DNA from: CAZRAL01 sp964598005
Lineage (GTDB): Bacteria > Pseudomonadota > Gammaproteobacteria > Burkholderiales > Usitatibacteraceae
Length of the DNA: 30,305 bases
Direction of reading: 5' to 3'
Assembly: GCA_964598005.1 (NCBI GenBank)
Contig: CAZRAL010000031.1
Coordinates: 1 to 30,305 of the forward strand
Below, piece by piece: positions 1 through 7,647 of this stretch. The translations under genes and the position numbers were made by a program. Numbering within the stretch: the stretch's first letter is position 1; each line of letters begins with the position of its first letter. The notes under the pieces were generated by a model. That model was not told the origin of the DNA, did no database searches, and was given only the letters and a program-made list of their open reading frames with translations.

Positions 1-52
1 GCAAGCCTATGCCGAGCTTCAGGCTCTGCGGAATGCGACTGCGTAACATCAG
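1..52. repeat. Right end of a TGATGTTACGC-type small inverted-repeat element, cut by the window edge
   Basis: Bases 41-51 read GCGTAACATCA. This is the same terminal sequence that closes the complete element at 22298-22382, and the preceding bases (ctctgcggaatgcgact) resemble the ctctgcagt before the terminus there. The left end would lie outside the window. The open frame of the following small ORF runs through this sequence, so that ORF may have lost its original 5' end to the element. Confidence 0.6.
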
Positions 53-288
53 TGACCATTTTGATAGCATCTGTTCCTGGCAGCATAATGTTTGTAATTC
101 ACGATATGGGGTCAGGGTTTTTCCCGAATGGCGTCCAATTTTGGAATGATTTGTTTTGGGGGGCGTCCCGCGGATTGATGTTGGGCTGGTTGGTCGTCGC
201 AGCTTCGGTTCCCTACAATCTGATCGGCATAATACTTGGATATTTAGTTACCGATCATGGATTCAAGATCGCTCGGCAAATAAAGTAA
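52..288 (+). CDS. Small hydrophobic protein, possibly 5'-truncated
   Basis: This is a 78-residue frame beginning at a GTG directly behind the repeat terminus. The same frame stays open to base 1, so the real start may be outside the window. Two hydrophobic stretches are visible: residues about 3-15, and a longer one at about 37-68 that includes GWLVVAASVPYNLIGIILGY. These suggest an inner-membrane protein. No family is recognised. No Shine-Dalgarno site precedes the GTG, and the codon abuts the repeat, so it may be a remnant of a longer membrane protein rather than an intact gene. Confidence 0.45.
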   Translation: MTILIASVPGSIMFVIHDMGSGFFPNGVQFWNDLFWGASRGLMLGWLVVAASVPYNLIGIILGYLVTDHGFKIARQIK

Positions 289-301
289 CTTGGCGATGGA
301 A

Positions 302-811
302 TTACCAACCCGGAAATTGATAATACTGCCCTGCTGTACGCGCCGCTTCACGTGCATTGCAAAATGGAAATGTAGCATTTGCAACTAGTGTTTGGGATTG
401 CCATATCGCTTGATAGGTGAACCACTCGGGATCATCTTTTTCAATAAATTCCAGTGGATTGTCACTGAAAAATGCTTTTGTTTCCCAAGGCTCAGCGCTA
501 CCCTCAATGATTTCCCACAATCCCTGTTCTATCAGGCAGCCATACTGCAAACGGCGCACTATTTCACCAGCTTCAATATGCACAAAACGAAAAGAATCGC
601 TTGTGCTTTGAAAAAGGAGATGAAAAAGTGGTGTGCCAAGGGATTGAGATAATGCGCCCCACACTTCATCCGGAAAAGATGAAGAATCATTTACATCTAC
701 TTCAATATATCGCGCTCCCTGCTGAAGCGAGGCGGAAAGATAGGCATTTGATATAGCGGCTGGTATATCTGCACCACTATGGCGAATATACAAGCGATTT
801 ATGCCTCCCAT
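302..811 (-). CDS. Hypothetical protein, 169 aa
   Basis: The frame begins 9 nt after the stop of the upstream cytochrome c gene (821-1171) on the same strand, so it is probably the last gene of that transcript. There is no signal peptide or membrane segment. The protein is aromatic- and acid-rich, ends in YYQFPGW, and has no motif I can assign. Its length and position argue for a real gene, but I do not recognise the family. Frames on the opposite strand in this interval are shorter and have no start signals. Confidence 0.6.
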   Translation of the reverse strand: MGGINRLYIRHSGADIPAAISNAYLSASLQQGARYIEVDVNDSSSFPDEVWGALSQSLGTPLFHLLFQSTSDSFRFVHIEAGEIVRRLQYGCLIEQGLWEIIEGSAEPWETKAFFSDNPLEFIEKDDPEWFTYQAIWQSQTLVANATFPFCNAREAARTAGQYYQFPGW

Positions 812-820
812 GAAGGTTTT

Positions 821-1171
821 TTAATACTTCATTTTCAAGCTGGAAGACTGGCTGGAAAAATAGGCCGCCAGATCGCGGATATCCTCGGGCTTTAAGATGC
901 TGGCAAAACCATTCATGGACGCATTCTTGCGTTTGCCCGCACGATATTGGTTTAGCGCCGTAACAATGTAGTCATAGTGCTGACCGGCAAGCACTGGATA
1001 GTCGGGCTGAGTCGGTTTGCCTCCTCCCTCTCCGTGGCACGCCTTGCAGACTTCTGCCTTGGCTTTACCTGCCTCGGCATTACCTGATGCAGCATAAGCA
1101 TTTGCCACTGCATGGGAAACCATAATAAAAACAAGCGGGATTAATTTTATTTTCATTCGTATTGCACTCAT
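821..1171 (-). CDS. Monohaem c-type cytochrome (cytochrome c4/c553-like), second of a pair
   Basis: A 116-residue periplasmic electron carrier. The haem-binding CKACH motif lies at residues 42-46, and the conserved Met of NASMNGF is the likely distal axial ligand. Residues 6-28 form an N-terminal signal peptide (MKIKLIPLVFIMV...). The ATG overlaps the stop of the upstream cytochrome gene by 4 bp (ATGA), so translation is probably coupled. A later Met at residue 6 is an alternative start. The fold pattern (CxxCHGEGG, then PxLAGQ, then YxxGxR, then Met, then DIAxYF-like end) is that of one half of a dihaem cytochrome c4. Confidence 0.9.
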   Translation of the reverse strand: MSAIRMKIKLIPLVFIMVSHAVANAYAASGNAEAGKAKAEVCKACHGEGGGKPTQPDYPVLAGQHYDYIVTALNQYRAGKRKNASMNGFASILKPEDIRDLAAYFSSQSSSLKMKY

Positions 1172-1512
1172 TTTTGGCCGTAGTATGCGGCAATATCAAC
1201 CATTTCCTTATCGCTCAACGCTGCTGCCAAACCTCGCATGGTTTGGTTAAAGCGCTCCCCTGATTTATAAGATTTGAGCGCCGAGACCAGATAAGCCGGA
1301 TTCTGCCCGCCAATTTTGGGAACGGAATAAACCTCCGGGTAAGCTGCTTTGGTGCCGGGTATGCCGTGGCAACCGGAACAAATGGCAATGGCCTTGACCT
1401 TGCCTGCCACCGGATCACCAGCAGGATTTTCTTTAGGCGGTTCAGTCGAAGTTTGGGCAGAGGCAGCAAGCATCCAGCCCAGACTGAAAACAAAAGATGC
1501 GATTTTTTTCAT
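1168..1512 (-). CDS. Monohaem c-type cytochrome (cytochrome c4/c553-like), first of a pair
   Basis: A 114-residue precursor with a Sec signal peptide (MKKIASFVFSLGWMLAASAQ). CSGCH at residues 45-49 is the haem attachment site, and NQTMRGL carries the likely axial methionine. The C-terminal KEMVDIAAYYGQ helix is typical of the c4/c553 family. It is the first gene of a tight minus-strand unit with the second cytochrome and the 169-aa hypothetical protein. The redox partner is not encoded here. Cytochromes of this type usually shuttle electrons between a quinol-oxidising complex and a terminal oxidase or reductase in the periplasm; its precise use is inference. Confidence 0.9.
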   Translation of the reverse strand: MKKIASFVFSLGWMLAASAQTSTEPPKENPAGDPVAGKVKAIAICSGCHGIPGTKAAYPEVYSVPKIGGQNPAYLVSALKSYKSGERFNQTMRGLAAALSDKEMVDIAAYYGQK

Positions 1513-1875
1513 GGGATCAATGGAAAGAAAGGGGAATAGATCGGTGCGTTACCCATATCCGTCTACAAAAAACAGCGCGGATTATAACATGACGAAAAGT
1601 GATGCTCGATGCAAATTGGTTAGCTGGCGGAAATAAGGACTTCAACCTTGCAAATTGACAGCTATCTTTCAAGGCTTAGACTAAAATTAACGCATTGACT
1701 ACAATTCTTCCCACACATATGCTTTTAAGATGAAGGTTAAAATTAAAACCATGATGCCACTAGGCCCCAATAAGTGAATGGCTTGAATGAAAGCTTAATA
1801 TGACAAGTCAAGCCATAGCCATGGTACGAAGTCCTATACTCAAAGCGTACGCCATAATATTTGGGAGCATTTTTT
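1513..1875. other. Divergent intergenic region between cytochrome and methyltransferase genes
   Basis: About 360 bp of AT-rich sequence separates the minus-strand cytochrome unit from the plus-strand methyltransferase. I see no gene here. It should hold promoters for both directions. A 9-bp inverted repeat close to the methyltransferase start is listed separately. A TATACT at about 1834 could be a -10 element, but no convincing -35 pairs with it. Confidence 0.5.
1778..1816. promoter_or_regulatory. 9-bp inverted repeat, candidate operator upstream of the DNA methyltransferase
   Basis: ATGGCTTGA at 1778-1786 and TCAAGCCAT at 1808-1816 are perfect inverted arms separated by 21 nt. They end about 60 nt before the probable TTG start. 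This would suit a dimeric regulator site or a self-regulation site of the methyltransferase locus. No regulator gene is adjacent, so function is inference. Confidence 0.35.
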
Positions 1876-3072
1876 TTGATTAGTCCAATTCTTTCTGATG
1901 ATGTGTCGGCTATACGAAGAGCTGCCTGTAGTTCTGCTCGTATTGGTGGGCTTACCCATAAATTTTATCGGTACCCTGCAAGGTTTTCGCCGAATTTTGT
2001 TTCCACCGCTATTGATTGTTTCTCCACACCGGGACAAATTGTTCTTGATCCTTACATGGGAGGAGGCACATCAATAGTTGAAGCTATTTCTCGCGGTCGC
2101 ATAGCCGTTGGTTGTGATCTGAATTCATTAGCTGTTTTTGTGACTAAAGCAAAGACCACACTCCTAACATGCCTAGACAGAAGAGTTGTGCAAAATTGGG
2201 CTACAGATGTAGTGCCCACCTTAACCTATAACACTATGTCTGATGAAATAGCGGACCTAATTTGCCCTATCAAAACACGAAACCTTTCAATTCCTCGGGC
2301 ACGTCCCGTCAAAAAAATTATTGCATTGGCATTACTTTCACTTAAAGACATTCAAAACGAGCGTGCACAACTATTTGCCCGTGCCGTATTGTTGAATGTG
2401 GCTCAATGGGCATTGAATAACAATAAAAAGGCACCGTCTTTGCTACAAGTGCGAAAGAAAATTGTTGTTACTTTGCTGGACATGCTTCGTGCTTTAGATG
2501 ATTTCAATACCGCCGTATGCCAAACAAACAGAAACATTTCAGCGCCGACATTAATTCACTGCACAGCAGAAGACTTGCCGAATCGACAACCGTTTAAAGA
2601 CGGTGCTCGTGCAAATTTAGTCGTTACCAGCCCACCATATCCCGGTATTCATATGCTTTACCATCGATGGCAAGTAGATGGCAGGAAGGAAACTCCAGCG
2701 CCATATTGGATTGCAGAATGTATGGATGGTAAAGGTACGGCTTTTTACAATTTTGCTGATAGAGACGAAGATCACGAAAATGACTATTTTGCAGCGTCGT
2801 TGAGAACTTTAAACTCTATAAGAACTGTAATGGCAGAAGGTGCTGTGATAGTGCAAATGATCGCTTTTTCAAAACCGGAGCGTCAATTGCGAAAGTACTT
2901 AGAGAATATGAGCCAGGCGGGCTTTGGCGAAATGCGCGACTCAGTTTCCAGCGCAGGAATAAATCGATTTCGACGAATTTGGCGAGAAGTTCCTAATAGG
3001 ACATGGCACGCCAGCCAAAAAGGCACAACGAGTTCAGCGCGCGAAGTTGTACTAATACATCAAGCCATTTAA
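1876..3072 (+). CDS. Amino-DNA methyltransferase (N4-cytosine or N6-adenine)
   Basis: This SAM-dependent DNA methyltransferase shows the catalytic and cofactor motifs clearly. A motif X-like stretch YRYPARFSPNF lies near residue 35, motif I is DPYMGGGTS, a motif II-like VGCDLN follows, and catalytic motif IV is TSPPY, about 200 residues after motif I. TSPPY favours N4-cytosine but does not exclude N6-adenine. The long segment between motifs I and IV could hold target recognition. The frame can start at TTG 1861, but TTG 1876 has GGGAG at 1863-1867 with 8-nt spacing, so I prefer it. The gene is AT-rich relative to the housekeeping genes around it, which suggests transfer. It is followed 102 bp later by a GHKL ATPase gene on the same strand. 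Confidence 0.85.
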   Translation: MISPILSDDVSAIRRAACSSARIGGLTHKFYRYPARFSPNFVSTAIDCFSTPGQIVLDPYMGGGTSIVEAISRGRIAVGCDLNSLAVFVTKAKTTLLTCLDRRVVQNWATDVVPTLTYNTMSDEIADLICPIKTRNLSIPRARPVKKIIALALLSLKDIQNERAQLFARAVLLNVAQWALNNNKKAPSLLQVRKKIVVTLLDMLRALDDFNTAVCQTNRNISAPTLIHCTAEDLPNRQPFKDGARANLVVTSPPYPGIHMLYHRWQVDGRKETPAPYWIAECMDGKGTAFYNFADRDEDHENDYFAASLRTLNSIRTVMAEGAVIVQMIAFSKPERQLRKYLENMSQAGFGEMRDSVSSAGINRFRRIWREVPNRTWHASQKGTTSSAREVVLIHQAI

Positions 3073-3174
3073 AGTTCTTGTTTCACATAATAATAATTAC
3101 GAATAGGAAAACAAAACACACGCATTAAATTTTCCGGTTACTTACCACACACAACTCAGCCAAGGAGTACGACT

Positions 3175-5601
3175 TTGGAACAAGAGCGAATACGCCATTT
3201 ATTTACAAAGTTTCTTGCTTGTCACTCGGCCCCAGACCTTAGACAGCAGCTCGATGCAATTGGAGATTCACAAGAAGTGGGGCTTGATATGCCGTTTGGT
3301 CCAGATCGCTTGGTTTGGCGAGCATTTGGTGACAATCCATCAAATGTGTCGTCAGTGGGTTTGGGAACAAAACCTGGGCGTAGCCTTACGGAACGCCTGA
3401 CGAATGCCATGGATGCACTTTTGGATGAACGATTAATTCCCGGAGTGGAGCCGCCACACTCTCCTAGAGAAGCTGCCAAAACTTGGTTTGGGCGGCCAAT
3501 TTCAGGACCCGATGAGGGGATGTTTGGTTGGAATTACGCAGCATCGTCAAATGATCGACGAATTCATGTTGTTCTGAATGCAAGCGATCAAGAGGACTCT
3601 CCCTCCATTGATGTTTTAGATCAAGGGATTGGCATTTTGCCATCTCAATTTGCAAGCACCATCCTAAGCCTACAAGCAGGTAATAAGATTCGAAAACATT
3701 ACCAAATTGGAGCATTTGGTCAAGGTGGTGCTGCAACTCTAGGTTTTTCCGAATATGTGTTTATTGCTTCCCGAAGTCAAGAGAATAAAGCTACTGTTGG
3801 CTTTACGATAATTAGGGTGTTAAGACTTGATGCAACTTACAAGGAAGATTGCTATGCATATTTATCTTGGGGCGATAAAAATGAAACTGTACTTCATTGT
3901 GATGTGGGGGTTGGCCCACTGGAACTATATACCGCCAGCAATGCAATTAGGGCACCGCTTTTTGAAAAGGGCACGTTAGTACGCCATATAAATTACCGGC
4001 TTACAAATTTAAATAAATCTCTGTCCTCAAGCCCCGGCAATTTATGGCATTTCCTGCATGTTTCTATGTTTGATCCTCTACTGCCATTTCGTTTATTGGA
4101 TTTGCGCAACAAAGACAAGGGGCGGAATGAACTTGTTTCTGGTAGCCGCAACCGACTACTTAAGCTTGGTCGAAAAACGGCATCAGATAATGATTTTGAA
4201 GATGAAAGTCGAGTACAAATTAAACACTATCGCGCGATGGAATTCATCACACCGCACGGCGCATCTGAACCCTCTATTGGAGTGGAGTATTGGGTTGTAT
4301 TTGCGCTTAAGAAGGCCAAAGATGGCAGCCAAGAACTCAGAGGGCATTCGAACGAATTATTTATACAAAGTGGTCATCCCATAGTCGGAACCCTCAACGG
4401 TCAAAACCAAGGCGAACTCACTTCACATTTGTTGCGCGATATTGGTCTAAATCTCGTTTGTCGACACATGGTGGTACACATCGATGCGACGCGGGCAGAC
4501 AGCCGCGTTAGGAGAGAGTTATTTTCAACTAATCGAGAGGGGTTCAAGGATGGGCCTGTGTTAGATGGCCTCACCCGTACCCTTCGAAGAATTTTTGAAG
4601 ATGATGACAACCTGTTTGCAATTGAAAAGAAGTTGACAGAGAAGCTCACACACCGCAAGTCTGAAGCTACTGAGCAAGAGGTAAAACAAGCCGTCACTCG
4701 TCTGCTCAAAGAAGCGGGCCTGCAAGTGCAAGAAAAGGGTTTAACCGACGTGCCTGGTGGAGGCGAAAAACGCATCACGACTCGCTCTGGAAGTTCTGGG
4801 CCACAGAATGCAAATCCACTTCCGACGCTACCTTTTCCAGAAGTCACTAAATTAAAAATTGTTTATCCAACTCAACTGCTCGAGGTGCATGTCGGCGACA
4901 GTCAGGTCATAGTCGCTGAGACTGATGCGGACTCGGAATTTGAAACGAGAGGCCATCTCCACATTCGCACCGATCCGCCTTCTCTTGAAGTGGCTACCAA
5001 GGCGCCATTACGCGGCGGTCGAATTCGTTGGCGTATGCGACCAAAGGAAGGAGTGGTCGCTGGCACGAGTGGCACACTTATTATTTGTATCACCAAACCA
5101 GACGGATCGCAGTTGACCGACTCAATTGCTTTTGACGTGCTGCCGTTTCAAGAGAAAGAGGCCAAGCGTTCCAATGGATATATACCGCCATTTGAAATTC
5201 TACCAATCAGCCCTGATGACGAGAGCTGGTCGACGGTTTGGCCTAGCGACATGGACGATACTGACGCGCAAGCAAGGCACGCATACAAACCCGAAAATAT
5301 TGGTGGGAAGGTAGTCGTCTTTTATTCGACTGTGTTTAAAGCGTTCAAAGAAGTTGTTGATCGTCTAAAAGTGACGAACCCTTCACGTCTTGAATTATTT
5401 CAAACAAATTACAAAATTTGGATTGCGTACCATGCGATTTTGCAGTCTCAAACTAAATGTGACCCCACCTCGTATAAAGACGAAGCAGCGCGCGAAATTG
5501 AGCTTGATCAGGATCGACAGACAATGGCGCGGGTACAGGTAAAGCAAGCATTACAAATTGCCGAACTTATGGAGCGAATTGCAGTTCACGTTGATGTGTG
5601 A
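3175..5601 (+). CDS. GHKL-fold ATPase, MutL/MORC/Hsp90-like, linked to the DNA methyltransferase
   Basis: An 808-residue protein with an N-terminal GHKL ATP-binding domain. The N-box is ERLTNAMDA (E73, N77, D80), the G1 box is DQGIG (D149-G153), and the glycine-rich lid is GAFGQGGAATLG (179-190). A second-domain S5-like region follows. After a charged linker (about 500-550) comes a beta-rich, Ig-like segment (about 555-660), then a helical C-terminus. It starts at TTG 3175 behind AAGGAG (3162-3167, 7-nt spacing). GHKL ATPases of MutL/MORC type are known partners of DNA methyltransferases in restriction-modification-like operons, where ATP-dependent dimerisation on DNA is thought to control a nuclease. 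I see no obvious nuclease motif here, so whether it restricts DNA is unknown. Base composition is AT-rich like the methyltransferase. Confidence 0.8.
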   Translation: MEQERIRHLFTKFLACHSAPDLRQQLDAIGDSQEVGLDMPFGPDRLVWRAFGDNPSNVSSVGLGTKPGRSLTERLTNAMDALLDERLIPGVEPPHSPREAAKTWFGRPISGPDEGMFGWNYAASSNDRRIHVVLNASDQEDSPSIDVLDQGIGILPSQFASTILSLQAGNKIRKHYQIGAFGQGGAATLGFSEYVFIASRSQENKATVGFTIIRVLRLDATYKEDCYAYLSWGDKNETVLHCDVGVGPLELYTASNAIRAPLFEKGTLVRHINYRLTNLNKSLSSSPGNLWHFLHVSMFDPLLPFRLLDLRNKDKGRNELVSGSRNRLLKLGRKTASDNDFEDESRVQIKHYRAMEFITPHGASEPSIGVEYWVVFALKKAKDGSQELRGHSNELFIQSGHPIVGTLNGQNQGELTSHLLRDIGLNLVCRHMVVHIDATRADSRVRRELFSTNREGFKDGPVLDGLTRTLRRIFEDDDNLFAIEKKLTEKLTHRKSEATEQEVKQAVTRLLKEAGLQVQEKGLTDVPGGGEKRITTRSGSSGPQNANPLPTLPFPEVTKLKIVYPTQLLEVHVGDSQVIVAETDADSEFETRGHLHIRTDPPSLEVATKAPLRGGRIRWRMRPKEGVVAGTSGTLIICITKPDGSQLTDSIAFDVLPFQEKEAKRSNGYIPPFEILPISPDDESWSTVWPSDMDDTDAQARHAYKPENIGGKVVVFYSTVFKAFKEVVDRLKVTNPSRLELFQTNYKIWIAYHAILQSQTKCDPTSYKDEAAREIELDQDRQTMARVQVKQALQIAELMERIAVHVDV

Positions 5602-5636
5602 ATTACTGGTTAGCTGTAGCTCAATCTTTGCACCGT

Positions 5637-6329
5637 TCAAAATACTTTCCACAGCGCTTTTCCACTACTTTCTTTATCGATACGCGCAATCTGTGCTGCA
5701 TGTAAAGCCCGCTCTTGCTCGTCCGCACGAATAACCTTGAGTGTCGCTGGTCGTTGAAGCGGGGTGATCTCCACGGCTCGATCCGTTCCACCTTCGAAGC
5801 CAATGGCCAGACTATCTTGCCCGCGCGTCATAGCGAGGTATACATCGGCGAGCAATTCTGCGTCCAACAGCGCGCCGTGCAAGGTACGCGCCGCATTATC
5901 GACCTGGTAACGTTCGCATAGCGCATTGAGGTTGTTTTTTCGCCCTGGATGCAATTCACGCGCCATCGCCAATGTATCCGTTATTTTGCAGAGTGTGTTG
6001 ATCGGCGGCTTCTCCAGACGGGCCAATTCAGCATTCAAAAAGCCAATATCGAAGGGGGCATTGTGAATAATTAGCTCCGCGCTGGATATATATTCGAGAA
6101 ATGCCTCGGCGATTTCGCGGAATACGGGTTTGCTGGAAAGAAAATCCAGCGATAATCCATGTACCTGCTCGGCACCCGGTTCGATTTCGCGCTCGGGGTT
6201 TAGGTAGGACTGAAAATTGTTTCGCGTCAAGCGGCGATTGATCATTTCCACACAGGCGATTTCAACGATGCGATGCCCCTGTTGAGGATCGAGGCCGGTC
6301 GTTTCGGTATCCAGAATAATTTGTCTCAT
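5637..6329 (-). CDS. dnaQ: DNA polymerase III epsilon subunit (3'-5' proofreading exonuclease)
   Basis: A 230-residue DEDDh exonuclease that proofreads for the alpha polymerase subunit. Exo I is LDTETTG at residues 6-12, exo II is HNAPFDIGFLN, and exo III is HGALLDAELL with the catalytic His and Asp. The C-terminal tail that binds alpha is present, giving near-normal length for the family. The ATG overlaps the rnhA stop by 4 bp, so the two are translationally coupled. The rnhA-dnaQ pairing is common in proteobacteria. It converges on the GHKL ATPase gene with only 35 bp between the stops and no clear terminator hairpin. Confidence 0.97.
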   Translation of the reverse strand: MRQIILDTETTGLDPQQGHRIVEIACVEMINRRLTRNNFQSYLNPEREIEPGAEQVHGLSLDFLSSKPVFREIAEAFLEYISSAELIIHNAPFDIGFLNAELARLEKPPINTLCKITDTLAMARELHPGRKNNLNALCERYQVDNAARTLHGALLDAELLADVYLAMTRGQDSLAIGFEGGTDRAVEITPLQRPATLKVIRADEQERALHAAQIARIDKESSGKALWKVF

Positions 6330-6772
6330 GCCTGCAAGCTTTTTTGCAATACCATTTCCACGCCGCGATTGGCCAGACTATCGGCCCGCTCGTTACCCAC
6401 ATCACCAGCGTGCCCCTTGACCCAGCGCCACTCGATATGATGCCGGCTTGCCAGTGCATCAAGCTCTTTCCATAAATCAGCATTTTTGACCGGTTTCCGG
6501 TCTGCCGTTTTCCACCCTTTTGCTTTCCAGCCATGAATCCATTCGCTGATGCCTTTTTGCACGTACTGCGAATCGGTATGCAATACCACCTCGCAGCGCC
6601 GGTTCAGCACGCGCAGTGCTTCGATAACAGCAGTAAGCTCCATACGATTGTTGGTGGTATCGCGGGCGCCGCCAAACAACTCTCTTTCCCGGTCGCCAAA
6701 ACGTAACCATGCTCCCCAACCGCCTAAACCAGGGTTGCCTTTGCACGCACCATCCGTATAAATTTCAACCAT
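6326..6772 (-). CDS. rnhA: Ribonuclease HI
   Basis: A 148-residue enzyme that degrades the RNA strand of RNA-DNA hybrids. The four metal-binding acids sit in YTDGACKGNPG (Asp6), MELTAVIEAL (Glu), HTDSQYV (Asp) and the late NERADSLA (Asp). Length matches E. coli RNase HI. It is co-directional with the SAM methyltransferase upstream and overlaps dnaQ downstream by ATGA. A degenerate palindromic repeat lies between it and the methyltransferase gene. Confidence 0.97.
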   Translation of the reverse strand: MVEIYTDGACKGNPGLGGWGAWLRFGDRERELFGGARDTTNNRMELTAVIEALRVLNRRCEVVLHTDSQYVQKGISEWIHGWKAKGWKTADRKPVKNADLWKELDALASRHHIEWRWVKGHAGDVGNERADSLANRGVEMVLQKSLQA

Positions 6773-6785
6773 TATTGGAGATTAA

Positions 6786-6836
6786 GAACCGCTGATTAGA
6801 TCCCACGCGGCTCATGGAGGACCTATTTAGAAGTTC
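6786..6836. repeat. Degenerate, internally deleted relative of the GGGAACCTCTGATTAAG element
   Basis: GAACCGCTGATTAG (6786-6799) and the reverse complement of 6823-6836 match at 10 of 14 positions and resemble the termini of the 509-bp element at 7648-8156. Between them, CGCGGCTCATGGAGG (6806-6820) is the exact reverse complement of 7666-7680 inside that element. The copy fills the rnhA-methyltransferase gap. Confidence 0.65.
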
Positions 6837-6838
6837 CA

Positions 6839-7597
6839 TTATTTCACCAAGCGTAACGGCGTGGCCGTCTTCGCTGCATCCGCCAGTTCGCCTTTGCCTT
6901 GGCGTTTGGCGGCCACCGCAAATTTGCACGGTCTCGCTTTCACATCTGCCCATGGAGGTGCAATGATGCGCATGCCCTGTACGCGCTTAATCGCTTCCAG
7001 CATATAAACTCCACCCCCCACCCCCCACCAGCGGTCTCCGGCAGGCTCCATGAATTTCCATCGGCCGATCCATTTTTCCGATTCACACGGTGGAACATAA
7101 CAAGCCAGGCGTCCCGTCGAGACTTCAAATCCCAATAATTGCAACCAGTCTTTCATCCGTACCAGCGAAACAAAACGGCCGCACCATGGGTAACCGTTGG
7201 GAAAAGTGGCGCGCCGTAGCCCAAACAGGCTCCAGGGATTAAAGTTGAGAATGAGAATCCGCCCTTCGGGGATCATGATGCGGTCTGTTTCGCGCAAAAT
7301 TTCATGCGGGCTATCGCAAAATTCCAGCACATGCGGCAATACACATAAATCGACACTCTGTGTTTCCAGTGGCAATTCGTGAAAATGAGCACGCACCGTT
7401 GCCCTCTCGTTTGGCGCAATCGTCACGCGATGGGAAATCCGTGATTCGCGTAGCAGATCGAATGCCGGCAAGCCCAGTTGCACGGCGTGGTAGCCAAAAA
7501 TATCGGACACTGTATGATCCAGCCAGTTACATTCATGCGCCAGCAGATATGCGCCCAGCGGGGTTTGGAACCAGTCGTGTAAACTTTGCATTGGCAT
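6839..7597 (-). CDS. SAM-dependent methyltransferase (class I, Methyltransf_11-like)
   Basis: A 252-residue protein. The expected order for a class I methyltransferase is visible: an N-terminal segment, then VDLCVLPHVLEFCDSPHEILRETDRIMIPEGRILILNFNPWS, here given only by its key parts VLPHVLEF (post-motif II/III region) and the RILILNFNPWS strand. The motif I glycine loop is degenerate, as is usual in this group, which sits next to rnhA-dnaQ-gloB in many betaproteobacteria. The substrate is not known from sequence. The start is ATG 7597; ATG 7591 is also possible and has GGGA at a better distance. A pentanucleotide repeat lies 14 bp upstream. Confidence 0.8.
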   Translation of the reverse strand: MPMQSLHDWFQTPLGAYLLAHECNWLDHTVSDIFGYHAVQLGLPAFDLLRESRISHRVTIAPNERATVRAHFHELPLETQSVDLCVLPHVLEFCDSPHEILRETDRIMIPEGRILILNFNPWSLFGLRRATFPNGYPWCGRFVSLVRMKDWLQLLGFEVSTGRLACYVPPCESEKWIGRWKFMEPAGDRWWGVGGGVYMLEAIKRVQGMRIIAPPWADVKARPCKFAVAAKRQGKGELADAAKTATPLRLVK

Positions 7598-7610
7598 TCC
7601 CGAATTTTAA

Positions 7611-7640
7611 TTCAATTCAATTCACTTCACTTCACTTCAA
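7611..7640. repeat. Pentanucleotide tandem repeat (TTCAA/TTCAC, six units)
   Basis: Six head-to-tail pentamers read TTCAA, TTCAA, TTCAC, TTCAC, TTCAC, TTCAA. The tract is just upstream of the methyltransferase start on the minus strand. Slippage would change spacing in its promoter or leader by 5 bp steps. Confidence 0.9.
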
Positions 7641-7647
7641 ATATCCT

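Noticed and set aside
392..652. Plus-strand frames opposite the 169-aa hypothetical gene
   Set aside because: Short, no ribosome-binding site, no recognisable motif; the longer minus-strand frame is preferred.
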